From an uncultured Prevotella sp. (GTDB taxonomy: Bacteria > Bacteroidota > Bacteroidia > Bacteroidales > Bacteroidaceae): 34,199 nt of DNA. Numbering within the stretch: position 1 is the stretch's first letter; each line of letters opens with the position of its first letter. The notes beneath the pieces are model-generated. The model was not told the DNA's origin, did no database searches, and was given only the letters and a program-made list of their open reading frames with translations. Location: contig CAMVQS010000027.1 in NCBI GenBank assembly GCA_947169685.1, positions 1 through 34,199 of the forward strand. Direction: 5' to 3'. Made by a program: the position numbers and the translations under genes. This document shows, one piece after another, positions 15,219 to 23,007 of this stretch.

Positions 15219-16856
15219 TTATTTAGCCTGTTCAAGGGCAAGAGTCTTAGTGGGCTGGTCGCAAACCTCTGTGGGTCCCCAGTACTGGATGGGACCAGGA
15301 TAGACGTAAGCGGTCTCACGAGCCCAACGGTCACGCTGTGCAGCGAAGCTCTTGAAGGGTGCACCGTCAAGTTCTACGAGTGCCTTGCGGATAACGGGCT
15401 TCATCTCGCCGTTACGCTTCTCCATGTTCATCATCATAGTGATGGGCACACCACCGGCAATCCACTGGTCAGCAGGAGCTATGGTGTTCTTCACGATGGC
15501 CATGTAACCCGTCTTGCCGTTAGCAATGAGCTGTGCAGCGCTGGTACCCAAAGCATAGCAATAGTCTGCGTCGAAGTTAGATGGAGCAGCGCAGCGTCCT
15601 TCGTAACCGAAGAAGTGGTGCTGAGCAGCGAACTTGCCAGTATATTTACCTTCCTTCTTCATCTTCTCGAGCTTCTGGGCTACCATTGTAGAGAGCAGCT
15701 TCTCGGTCTCAATAAGTGAAACCTGTACGTTTCCGTGAGGATCACGGTCGAGTGCCAGCTGGCGTGCAACACCCACAGGCAGGCTGTTGAATACTGCCAG
15801 ATTCTCGTCGGTCAGATGACTCTTAGCGAAATCCACCTGCTCGTCGCGGCTGATTTCCTTTGCCTCGGGCATTGCCAGCACGTCGTTCAGCTGAGCAATG
15901 AGTTTCTTGATGGCGGGAATGAACTCGATGACACCCTCAGGAATGATGATGGTACCGAAGTTGTTTCCGTCAGCAGCACGTACAGCCACAGCGTTGGCAA
16001 TGTAATCCACGATGTCGTCGAGACTCATAGCCTTCTCCTCAATCTCCTCAGATACGAGACAGATATTAGGCTGGGTCTGCAGAGCACACTCGAGGGCGAT
16101 GTGAGAGGCCGAACGACCCATCACCTTGATGAAGTGCCAGTACTTGCGTGCGGAGTTACAGTCGCGCTCAATGTTACCGATGAGCTCTGAGTAGGTCTTG
16201 CAGGCAGTATCGAAACCGAATGAGGTCTCAATCTGGTCGTTCTTCAGGTCACCGTCGATGGTCTTGGGACAACCGATAACCTGTACGCCATACTGCTTGG
16301 CAGCATAATACTCTGCCAATACACAGGCATTGGTGTTAGAATCATCACCACCAATGATGACCAATGCCTTGATATCAAGCTCACGCAGAATCTCCAGACC
16401 CTTCTCAAACTGGTCAACCTTCTCCAGCTTCGTACGTCCGGAACCAATCATGTCGAAACCACCGGTATTACGATAGTCCTCAACGAGATCAGCCGTCAGC
16501 TCCATGTAATTGTGGTCAACGAAACCGCCAGGACCCAGGATGAAGCCGAAGAGACGGTTCTCGGGATTCAGACGCTTCAGCTGGTCAAAGAGACCCGTGA
16601 TAACGTTGTGTCCGCCAGGAGCCTGACCACCTGACAGGATAACGCCGACATTCATCTTAGCGTTAGCAGCCACCTCACCAGGAACGAACTCCACCAGGGG
16701 CATTCCGTAAGTGTTGGGGAACAACTGTTTGATCTCTGCCTGGTTATCGACACTCTGCGTGGGAGCACCCTCCTTAACCTTCACAGCACCTTGGAGCGCC
16801 TTCGGCAACTTCGGCTGATAGGCTGCTCTTGCAATCTGCAATGCACTTTTTTCCAT
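15219..16856 (-). CDS. pfp: Pyrophosphate-dependent 6-phosphofructokinase
   Basis: The 545-aa protein matches the long PFP type. It has [14 protein letters not shown] near residue 72, [11 protein letters not shown] (GGDD rather than the GGDGS of ATP enzymes), [10 protein letters not shown], and the substrate motif [15 protein letters not shown]. The Asp in GGDD and the Lys of PKT are the usual marks of PPi as phosphoryl donor. It interconverts fructose 6-phosphate and fructose 1,6-bisphosphate reversibly in the cytoplasm. It has its own candidate promoter upstream and a long hairpin downstream. Confidence 0.93.
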   Translation of the reverse strand: MEKSALQIARAAYQPKLPKALQGAVKVKEGAPTQSVDNQAEIKQLFPNTYGMPLVEFVPGEVAANAKMNVGVILSGGQAPGGHNVITGLFDQLKRLNPENRLFGFILGPGGFVDHNYMELTADLVEDYRNTGGFDMIGSGRTKLEKVDQFEKGLEILRELDIKALVIIGGDDSNTNACVLAEYYAAKQYGVQVIGCPKTIDGDLKNDQIETSFGFDTACKTYSELIGNIERDCNSARKYWHFIKVMGRSASHIALECALQTQPNICLVSEEIEEKAMSLDDIVDYIANAVAVRAADGNNFGTIIIPEGVIEFIPAIKKLIAQLNDVLAMPEAKEISRDEQVDFAKSHLTDENLAVFNSLPVGVARQLALDRDPHGNVQVSLIETEKLLSTMVAQKLEKMKKEGKYTGKFAAQHHFFGYEGRCAAPSNFDADYCYALGTSAAQLIANGKTGYMAIVKNTIAPADQWIAGGVPITMMMNMEKRNGEMKPVIRKALVELDGAPFKSFAAQRDRWARETAYVYPGPIQYWGPTEVCDQPTKTLALEQAK

Positions 16857-16900
16857 AATAATTTGTTCTTTATTTAATGAATAACTGAATTTTCGAACTG

Positions 16901-16908
16901 CAAAAATA
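16901..16908 (-). promoter_or_regulatory. Candidate pfp promoter, -7 element TATTTTTG
   Basis: TATTTTTG on the minus strand matches TAnnTTTG and lies 44 bp before the pfp ATG. No TTTG is clear at the -33 distance. Confidence 0.5.
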
Positions 16909-16980
16909 ATCTTTTTTCGTGAGAAATAAGAAGAAAATGGAGTAAAAAAACTTTTTTAAGACTTTTTTAGGAGGAAAAAC

Positions 16981-17010
16981 TTGTCAATTCAACTTTTTTC
17001 TGTATCTTTG
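16981..17010 (+). promoter_or_regulatory. Promoter of the 17054-22662 gene cluster (TTG-N19-TATCTTTG)
   Basis: TTG (16981-16983) and TATCTTTG (17003-17010) are 19 bp apart, a good match to the Bacteroidota promoter. The -7 element ends 43 bp before the first ATG. Confidence 0.75.
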
Positions 17011-17041
17011 ACGATGCAAATCAATAAAACAACATCACACT

Positions 17042-17046
17042 GGAGG
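17042..17046 (+). promoter_or_regulatory. Strong Shine-Dalgarno GGAGG
   Basis: GGAGG lies 7 bp before the ATG at 17054. Strong Shine-Dalgarno sites are unusual in Bacteroidota, and I see no other this clear in the window. It fixes the start of the small protein. Confidence 0.7.
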
Positions 17047-17053
17047 AAAAATT

Positions 17054-17314
17054 ATGGCAAAAAGAAGAACATTAAAAAGACAAATTACTGACATTTGTAC
17101 CGTACTTTTCGCAGAAGGCGTAGCAGCATCGTTTGAGAACAAACATCCTGAAAATGCAGAGGCTTTGCTGCGTTCCATTATCAAAATGGAGAGTAACTAC
17201 CTGAGCCGCGTTTCACATGTGGAACCGGGCATGAAACCGAAAGTTTATTTTTCAGATCTTATAGAGAAATTCAATGCGCAGGTTGTTGAGCTCCTGGATC
17301 AAATAAACAATTAA
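17054..17314 (+). CDS. Small conserved-looking hypothetical protein, 86 aa
   Basis: The 86-aa protein starts MAKRRTLKRQITDICTVLFA, with a basic N-terminus and then predicted helices throughout and no signal peptide or membrane segment. I do not recognise a family with certainty; it does not match S20 despite the basic start. It has its own promoter and a strong ribosome-binding site, which suggests high expression. It is the first of five same-strand genes; the acyltransferase starts 9 bp after it. Confidence 0.75.
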   Translation: MAKRRTLKRQITDICTVLFAEGVAASFENKHPENAEALLRSIIKMESNYLSRVSHVEPGMKPKVYFSDLIEKFNAQVVELLDQINN

Positions 17315-17323
17315 CAGGAAGAA

Positions 17324-17875
17324 ATGAAGAAACTAAGTCACTGGATGCTGTATCAACTGATGGGATGGAGGCTCAACGTCACAGAGCCCCACCCCAGTAA
17401 GTTCATCATCTGTCTGGCACCACACACGAGCAACTGGGACTTCCTGCTGGGGCAGCTGTATTCTCATGCTGAAAACATAAAAATAGGCTTCCTGATGAAG
17501 AAGGAATGGTTCTTCTGGCCTCTGGGTCCCATCTTCCGTAAACTGGGAGGCATACCTGTATGGCGTTCGAAACATACCAGCATGACGGACAATCTGGCGC
17601 AGACAGCCCTTGACAGCAAGGAGTTCAGGCTCTGCATCACCCCGGAAGGCACGAGGAAACGTACTGCCGAATGGAAGAAGGGCTTTTACTATATTGCCCA
17701 GAAGGCAGAACTACCCATTCTGCTTTATGGCATCGACTACCAGAAGAAGCTCATTCAGTGTACCAAGACCGTCATTCCCAATGGGGATATAGACAGCCAA
17801 ATACAAGAAATAAAACTATACTTTAAAGACTTTATCGGCAAAAAGCCACAAAACTTTACGACAGGCGAACTATGA
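17324..17875 (+). CDS. PlsC-like 1-acylglycerol-3-phosphate acyltransferase
   Basis: The 183-aa protein has the acyltransferase HX4D motif HTSNWD (about residues 29-34), the GGIPVWR segment, and the substrate motif TPEGTRKRT (about 103-111). Members acylate lysophosphatidic acid or related lysolipids at the inner membrane. It is short for PlsC and lacks a clear N-terminal membrane helix. Its stop overlaps the next start as ATGA, so it should be coupled to the amidase gene. The exact acceptor is not known. Confidence 0.82.
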   Translation: MKKLSHWMLYQLMGWRLNVTEPHPSKFIICLAPHTSNWDFLLGQLYSHAENIKIGFLMKKEWFFWPLGPIFRKLGGIPVWRSKHTSMTDNLAQTALDSKEFRLCITPEGTRKRTAEWKKGFYYIAQKAELPILLYGIDYQKKLIQCTKTVIPNGDIDSQIQEIKLYFKDFIGKKPQNFTTGEL

Positions 17876-20463
17876 AACAATTTCTCTTGACAGCATGCCT
17901 CACAATGGTGCTTGCAGTCAATGCCCCGCGAGCAGAGGCTCAGACAAAACTTTGGGGCGACATCAACTACGAAGGCCGGCCATGGGTGGAGAACGTTTCT
18001 CTGCCCAATAAGATATCACACGGTTTACAGAACAGGCACCTGGCACTCTGGGCCAGTCATGGACGTTATTACGACAAGAGCAAGGCCTCATGGCAATGGC
18101 AGCGTCCCAAGCTCTTCGGAACGACTGAGGACCTCTACACGCAGACCATTGTCGTGCCCTATCTCATGCCCATGCTGGAAAATGCTGGAGCCATTGTGTT
18201 CACACCACGTGAACGTGACTGGCAGCGCCATGAGGTCATCGTTGATAACGACATGCCTAATCCCGGCACGGCGTATATCGAGGTCGATGGCAGCAATTCC
18301 TGGCGCACGACGAATCAAGACGGTTTTGCCCTGCACAACGGCTACTACCACGATGGGGAGAACCCTTTCCGTGCCGGTAGTGCACGCCAGGCAAAAGCAA
18401 CGAAGAAGAAAAAGAACTACAGTCTTATCTCGTATCAGCCCTACCTGCCCGAAGCAGGGCGCTACGCAGTTTATGTCAGTTACCAGACACTGCCACAAAG
18501 TGTCGATGATGCGCATTATACCGTTTGGCACAAGGGCGAAAAGACGGAGTTTTACGTCAATCAGCAGATGGGCGGCAGCACCTGGGTTTATCTGGGTACC
18601 TTCGACTTTGACGGAGGCAGCAATGAGTTCAACCGTGTTGTCATTACCAACCAAAGCAGTCATAAGAAAGGGATCGTTACCAGCGATGCCGTACGTTTTG
18701 GCGGTGGTACGGGCAACATTGAGCGTGGAGGAGTCACCAGTGGGCTGCCCCGTTGTCTGGAGGCTGCACGCTACTATGCCCAGTGGGCTGGTATGCCCTA
18801 TGATGTCTATAGCATCAAGAGCGGTGCGGATGACTATTCAGACGATATCAGTACACGTCCCCTCATGATCAACTACATGGCGGGCGGTTCCTGCTATGTT
18901 CCTGCTATGGAAGGTGTTGGTGTTCCCTTGGAACTTTCGTTGGCCATCCACAGTGACGCAGGCTATTCGCAGAACGGTGTCGATCTGAAAGGCTCGCTGG
19001 GTATCTGTACCACGAACTTCAATGACGGGCGACTGAATTGCGGCCTCTCACGCATGTTGTCAAGGACATTTATTGAGAACTTACTTGACAATGCCAGGGC
19101 TGACATAGAGGCTACCTATGGCCAATGGAACGTGCGTGCACTATGGGACAAGAACTATGGTGAGACACGACTGCCAGAGGTGCCGGGCGCCATCTTTGAG
19201 ACGTTGTCACACCAGAACTTCCCTGACATGATAATGGGTCAGGACCCCAACTTCCGCTTCACACTTGCACGTAGCATCTACAAGACCATCCTGCGTTATG
19301 TCAATGCACAGCATGGGGAATCGTGCGTGGTGACACCTTTGGCACCCGACCATTTCTCTGTGGAACTGAAGAAGAACGAGGCCAGGCTCACATGGGCACC
19401 TGTGGAAGACCCCCTTGAACCCAGCGCCAAGCCAACGGGCTACATTGTCTATACGGCAATGGGTGATGCCGACTTCGACAACGGCACCTATGTAAAATCG
19501 ACGAACTTCTCGTTGGATTTGGAGCCTAACACACTCTACAGCTTCAAGGTGGCAGCGGCCAATAAGGGTGGACGTAGCTTCACCACGGAGGTGCTGTCTG
19601 CACTCTATAACCCTGAAGCCAGAAAAGAGGTTATCATTGTCAACGGCTTCTACCGTCTCTCCTCTCCTGCAGTCCGTAACAATGCCAGTGAACAGGGTTT
19701 TGACTTCGATGAAGACCCGGGTATCACCTATGGACGTACGGCAGGCTGGATTGGCAAGCAGACGGTCTATAATCGTGCACGAATGGGTAATGAGAGTTCC
19801 AGTGGACTGGGCTATAGCGGTGACCAGTTCTTCGGACGTTTCATTGCCGGCAACGATTATAATTATGTACGCACGCACGCGACGGCCATTGCGTCAGCTG
19901 GAGAATACAGCATCAGTAGTTGTTCGCGTCAAGCACTGGAAAGCGGTAAGGTAAGACTGAACAACTATGCGCTGCTGGACCTTGTGCTGGGACAAGAGCG
20001 TAACGACGGACATAGTCTGGTGCCTTACAAGACCTTTACGCCACAGTTGCAGAGCGTGCTTGGAGCCTATACACGCAATGGAGGAAACCTGCTGGTCAGC
20101 GGTTCCTATGTGGGCACCGATATGCGTAAGCCGCAAGAGCAACAATGGCTGGCAGATGTTCTGAAATGTAGTGCCTCAGAAACCTACCGTGAAGCCAATG
20201 ACTCCATCAGTGGAATGGGTACCACCTTCGTCTATCATCACAAGTTAAACGAGCAGCATTACGCCTCCACCTCGTCTGACGTGCTACTGCCTGTAGAGCC
20301 GGCCTTTGCTGCTATGCTCTATGCTGACGGACGCAGTGCCTGTGTAGCCTATCAGGGCAATGACTACCACTGCATCACGATGGGATTTCCCCTGGAGTGC
20401 ATCAACGGACGTCAGAAGCGTCACGATATCATGCAAGGACTATTGAAATTCTTATTAAAATAA
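17872..20463 (+). CDS. Secreted N-acetylmuramoyl-L-alanine amidase-like protein with golvesin and FnIII domains
   Basis: The 863-aa protein has a signal peptide (to AEA23, then Q). An Amidase_3-like catalytic domain appears split: H63 in ASHGRYYD and E86 lie before, and H360 in AIHSDAG and E443 in IFETLSHQN lie after, an inserted golvesin-C-like beta domain (about 118-276, ending GIVTSDAVRFGGG). A fibronectin type III domain follows (about 490-590), then a C-terminal region of about 270 residues with a flavodoxin- or glutamine-amidotransferase-like look (LGAYTRNGGNLLVSGSYVG). Related proteins are often labelled xanthan lyase because of the golvesin part. Peptidoglycan amide cleavage is the best guess. 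It is coupled to the acyltransferase. Confidence 0.78.
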   Translation: MKQFLLTACLTMVLAVNAPRAEAQTKLWGDINYEGRPWVENVSLPNKISHGLQNRHLALWASHGRYYDKSKASWQWQRPKLFGTTEDLYTQTIVVPYLMPMLENAGAIVFTPRERDWQRHEVIVDNDMPNPGTAYIEVDGSNSWRTTNQDGFALHNGYYHDGENPFRAGSARQAKATKKKKNYSLISYQPYLPEAGRYAVYVSYQTLPQSVDDAHYTVWHKGEKTEFYVNQQMGGSTWVYLGTFDFDGGSNEFNRVVITNQSSHKKGIVTSDAVRFGGGTGNIERGGVTSGLPRCLEAARYYAQWAGMPYDVYSIKSGADDYSDDISTRPLMINYMAGGSCYVPAMEGVGVPLELSLAIHSDAGYSQNGVDLKGSLGICTTNFNDGRLNCGLSRMLSRTFIENLLDNARADIEATYGQWNVRALWDKNYGETRLPEVPGAIFETLSHQNFPDMIMGQDPNFRFTLARSIYKTILRYVNAQHGESCVVTPLAPDHFSVELKKNEARLTWAPVEDPLEPSAKPTGYIVYTAMGDADFDNGTYVKSTNFSLDLEPNTLYSFKVAAANKGGRSFTTEVLSALYNPEARKEVIIVNGFYRLSSPAVRNNASEQGFDFDEDPGITYGRTAGWIGKQTVYNRARMGNESSSGLGYSGDQFFGRFIAGNDYNYVRTHATAIASAGEYSISSCSRQALESGKVRLNNYALLDLVLGQERNDGHSLVPYKTFTPQLQSVLGAYTRNGGNLLVSGSYVGTDMRKPQEQQWLADVLKCSASETYREANDSISGMGTTFVYHHKLNEQHYASTSSDVLLPVEPAFAAMLYADGRSACVAYQGNDYHCITMGFPLECINGRQKRHDIMQGLLKFLLK

Positions 20464-20481
20464 CTAAAATCATTTGTTACA

Positions 20482-20829
20482 ATGACTAAAATCCAAACTA
20501 ACTCATCTGGAACAAGAAGTATCGAGATCAGCGAGAAACATCTCGAGACCATCGAAAAATATCAGCTGTTCCGCGATCTGATTGACTCCAACGGATATGT
20601 TGATGAACAGGTTCTTGAAAAGCTAAAACTGAATGTGCGCTCTTTGCTGGAGTCAAATGGCGGAAGCGATAAAGACCTGCTGGACCTCTGTCTGGATGTC
20701 ATCTATCATCCTAATATGAAAGCCTACGGTCTTCAACAGCTTGTCCTGCTCTTCATCAACTGGAAAGACAGGGGAAACGAAAACCTGGGTATGACGAAAC
20801 GTTCCATTCAAGGGACGCCGTTTAATTAA
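20482..20829 (+). CDS. Hypothetical protein, 115 aa
   Basis: The 115-aa protein starts MTKIQTNSSGTRSIEISEKH and appears soluble and mostly helical, with acidic heptad-like stretches (VDEQVLEKLKLNVRSLLESN) and no signal peptide or cysteine pairs. I do not recognise it. It begins 18 bp after the amidase and ends 3 bp before the YgiQ gene, so it belongs to the same transcript. Confidence 0.7.
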   Translation: MTKIQTNSSGTRSIEISEKHLETIEKYQLFRDLIDSNGYVDEQVLEKLKLNVRSLLESNGGSDKDLLDLCLDVIYHPNMKAYGLQQLVLLFINWKDRGNENLGMTKRSIQGTPFN

Positions 20830-20832
20830 AAT

Positions 20833-22662
20833 ATGCAACTGACGGATTTTCTTCCTACGACGAAGAAGGAAATGGAGCTGCGTGGCTGGACAGAGGTGGA
20901 TATCATCCTCTTCTCTGCCGATGCCTATGTGGACCATCCATCGTTTGGAGCAGCAGTCATCGGACGCACCCTTGAAGCTGCAGGCTACCGGGTGGCGATT
21001 GTCCCGCAGCCCGACTGGCACGGTGATTTCCGTGACTTCAAGAAGCTGGGACGTCCCCGATTGTTCTTTGGCATTGCTCCGGGATGCATGGACTCTATGG
21101 TCAACAAATACACCGCTAACAGACGACTGCGCTCTGAGGATGCCTACAGTCCTGATGGGCGACATGACCTGCGTCCAGAATATCCTACCATCGTCTATTC
21201 GAAGATTCTCCGACAGCTTTATCCTGATGTGCCTATCATTCTGGGGGGCATCGAGGCTTCCTTACGCCGTTTGACACATTATGACTACTGGCAGGACCGA
21301 CTGCGCCCATGTATTCTTTGTGACTGCGAGGCCGACATGATTACCTATGGCATGGGCGAAAAGCCCACCTTGGAACTGGCCCGACGATTGGCTGAAGGAG
21401 AGCCTGTAAAGAATATCCGTGATATTCCCCAAACCGTCTATCTGACGGACAAGATAGCACCTGAATCTGACGACATTGTGCTCTATTCTCACGAGGAATG
21501 TCTGCGCGACAAGCGCAAGCAGGCAGCCAACTTCCGTCATATTGAGGAGGAGGCGAACAAGATGCATGCACAACGGTTGCTGCAACAGGTTGGGCGACGT
21601 ACCGTCGTGGTCAATCCTCCCTACCCGCCCATGACGACCGAAGAGCTTGACGCCTCGTTTGACTTGCCCTACACACGCGTACCTCATCTAAAGTATAAGG
21701 ACAAGCGTATTCCCGCCTACGAGATGATCAAGAACAGCATCAACATCCACCGAGGCTGCTTTGGCGGCTGTGCTTTCTGTACTATCTCTGCCCATCAGGG
21801 AAAGTTTATCAGCTGCCGTTCCAAGGAGAGCATCCTTCGCGAGGTACGTCAGCTGGTCAAGATGCCCCATTTCAAGGGTTACCTCAGCGACTTGGGCGGC
21901 CCCTCTGCCAATATGTACGGGATGGAGGGACGCAACAAGAGCATCTGCGAACGTTGCAAGCGTCCCAGCTGCATCCATCCGCAGGTTTGTCCGAACCTCA
22001 ACACCAGTCATGCCAAACTGTTGGAGATATACAGGGCCGTCGATGCCCTGCCCGAAGTCAAGAAGAGTTTCATCGGTAGTGGTGTACGCTATGACCTGCT
22101 GCTCTATCGTGGAAAAGACGAGGCTGCCAACCGCTCTGCGGAGGAATACACCCGCGAACTCATCTGCCGTCATGTCAGCGGTCGTTTGAAGGTAGCACCA
22201 GAACATACCAGTGACGCCGTGTTGCGACTCATGCGCAAACCATCCTTCTCACAGTTCGAACAGTTCAAGCGAATCTTCGACCGCATCAACCGAGAACACG
22301 GCCTGAACCAGCAGATCATCCCCTACTTCATCTCCTCCCACCCTGGATGTCACGAACAGGATATGGCCGAGCTTGCCGTGAAGACCAAACGCCTTGACTT
22401 CCAGTTGGAGCAGGTGCAGGACTTCACACCCACACCTATGACAACAGCCACGGAAATGTTTTATACGGGCTACGACCCATATACGCTGGAACCCGTCTTC
22501 AGCGCCAAGAGCCCCAAGGAGAAGTTGGCACAACGACAGTATTTCTTCTGGTACAAGCCTGAAGCCCGTCGTGACATTGAACAAAGCCTACGACGCATTG
22601 GTCGCATGGATCTCCTGTCAGAGCTGTGTCCCAGAAAGAAAAAACCCGCTGCGAAGAGATAA
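20833..22662 (+). CDS. YgiQ-family radical SAM protein
   Basis: The 609-aa protein carries a B12-binding-like N-terminal domain (ILFSADAYVDHPSFG, about residues 25-39) and a radical SAM domain with the cluster cysteines C309, C313 and C316 in CFGGCAFC. The YgiQ region follows (ICERCKRPSCIHPQVCPNL, more cysteines at about 376-390), and the C-terminus is lysine-rich (RKKKPAAKR). Length is normal for YgiQ. The reaction is not established to my knowledge. It is the last gene of its cluster, and its stop codon sits in the loop of the terminator. Confidence 0.9.
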   Translation: MQLTDFLPTTKKEMELRGWTEVDIILFSADAYVDHPSFGAAVIGRTLEAAGYRVAIVPQPDWHGDFRDFKKLGRPRLFFGIAPGCMDSMVNKYTANRRLRSEDAYSPDGRHDLRPEYPTIVYSKILRQLYPDVPIILGGIEASLRRLTHYDYWQDRLRPCILCDCEADMITYGMGEKPTLELARRLAEGEPVKNIRDIPQTVYLTDKIAPESDDIVLYSHEECLRDKRKQAANFRHIEEEANKMHAQRLLQQVGRRTVVVNPPYPPMTTEELDASFDLPYTRVPHLKYKDKRIPAYEMIKNSINIHRGCFGGCAFCTISAHQGKFISCRSKESILREVRQLVKMPHFKGYLSDLGGPSANMYGMEGRNKSICERCKRPSCIHPQVCPNLNTSHAKLLEIYRAVDALPEVKKSFIGSGVRYDLLLYRGKDEAANRSAEEYTRELICRHVSGRLKVAPEHTSDAVLRLMRKPSFSQFEQFKRIFDRINREHGLNQQIIPYFISSHPGCHEQDMAELAVKTKRLDFQLEQVQDFTPTPMTTATEMFYTGYDPYTLEPVFSAKSPKEKLAQRQYFFWYKPEARRDIEQSLRRIGRMDLLSELCPRKKKPAAKR

Positions 22663-22678
22663 CGCAGCGGATTTTTTT
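22646..22678 (+). terminator. Intrinsic terminator after ygiQ
   Basis: CCGCTGCG (22646-22653) pairs with CGCAGCGG (22663-22670), followed by A and seven T. The ygiQ TAA stop (22660-22662) lies at the end of the loop, so the last codons form the left arm. Confidence 0.9.
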
Positions 22679-22754
22679 GATACCTTACTCGCCATGTAAC
22701 TTCTTCTACTTTTCTGCAGAATTGTTATTTTTTTTGGGGGGGAAAATAGCCTTA

Positions 22755-22868
22755 ATGTGAAATGCGAAAAATCTACGTAATAAGTATCGGCTGGCGTGTG
22801 ACGGCCGATTCTCTCGTCGGATCAAGGGATGCCCCTTGATTTTTTCTCAATCCATTTTCAATTTCACA
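22755..22868 (+). ncRNA. Candidate structured RNA or leader with terminator hairpin
   Basis: Three nested or sequential pairings are visible. TGTGAAAT (22755-22762) can pair with ATTTCACA (22861-22868) as a closing stem. ATCGGC (22786-22791) pairs with GCCGAT (22804-22809). ATCAAGGG (22821-22828) pairs with CCCTTGAT (22833-22840) around ATGC and is followed by five T, a terminator form. No known riboswitch class is recognised. A clear promoter is lacking; TACTTTTC at 22707-22714 is one base off consensus. Confidence 0.35.
22821..22845 (+). terminator. Terminator-like hairpin upstream of dsbD
   Basis: An 8-bp perfect stem with a 4-base loop is followed by a T run, 120 bp after the ygiQ terminator and with no gene between them. 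It would end either read-through or a small RNA. Confidence 0.65.
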
Positions 22869-22967
22869 CTTTGTTTCTGCAGCCAACTCACGACCATTGT
22901 AAATTTTAGAGACGATAGTCTCAAAGATAGACTATTTCCGGCAAACGACAAAATAAAAAGGGAAATA

Positions 22968-22999
22968 TTTGCACAGGTCAGGAAATTGTTATACCTTCG
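22968..22999 (+). promoter_or_regulatory. dsbD promoter (TTTG-N20-TACCTTCG)
   Basis: TTTG (22968-22971) is followed after 20 bp by TACCTTCG (22992-22999), seven of eight bases of TAnnTTTG. Transcription would begin at about 23003-23007, at or just before the ATG at 23008. Confidence 0.65.
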
Positions 23000-23007
23000 C
23001 GCTTGAT

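Larger units (their letters stand above)
22679..23007 (+). other. Non-coding region between ygiQ and dsbD
   Basis: About 330 bp without a credible reading frame. It contains a T8G7 homopolymer junction (about 22728-22742), a possible structured RNA (22755-22868) with an internal terminator-like hairpin, and the dsbD promoter at its right end. Confidence 0.6.
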
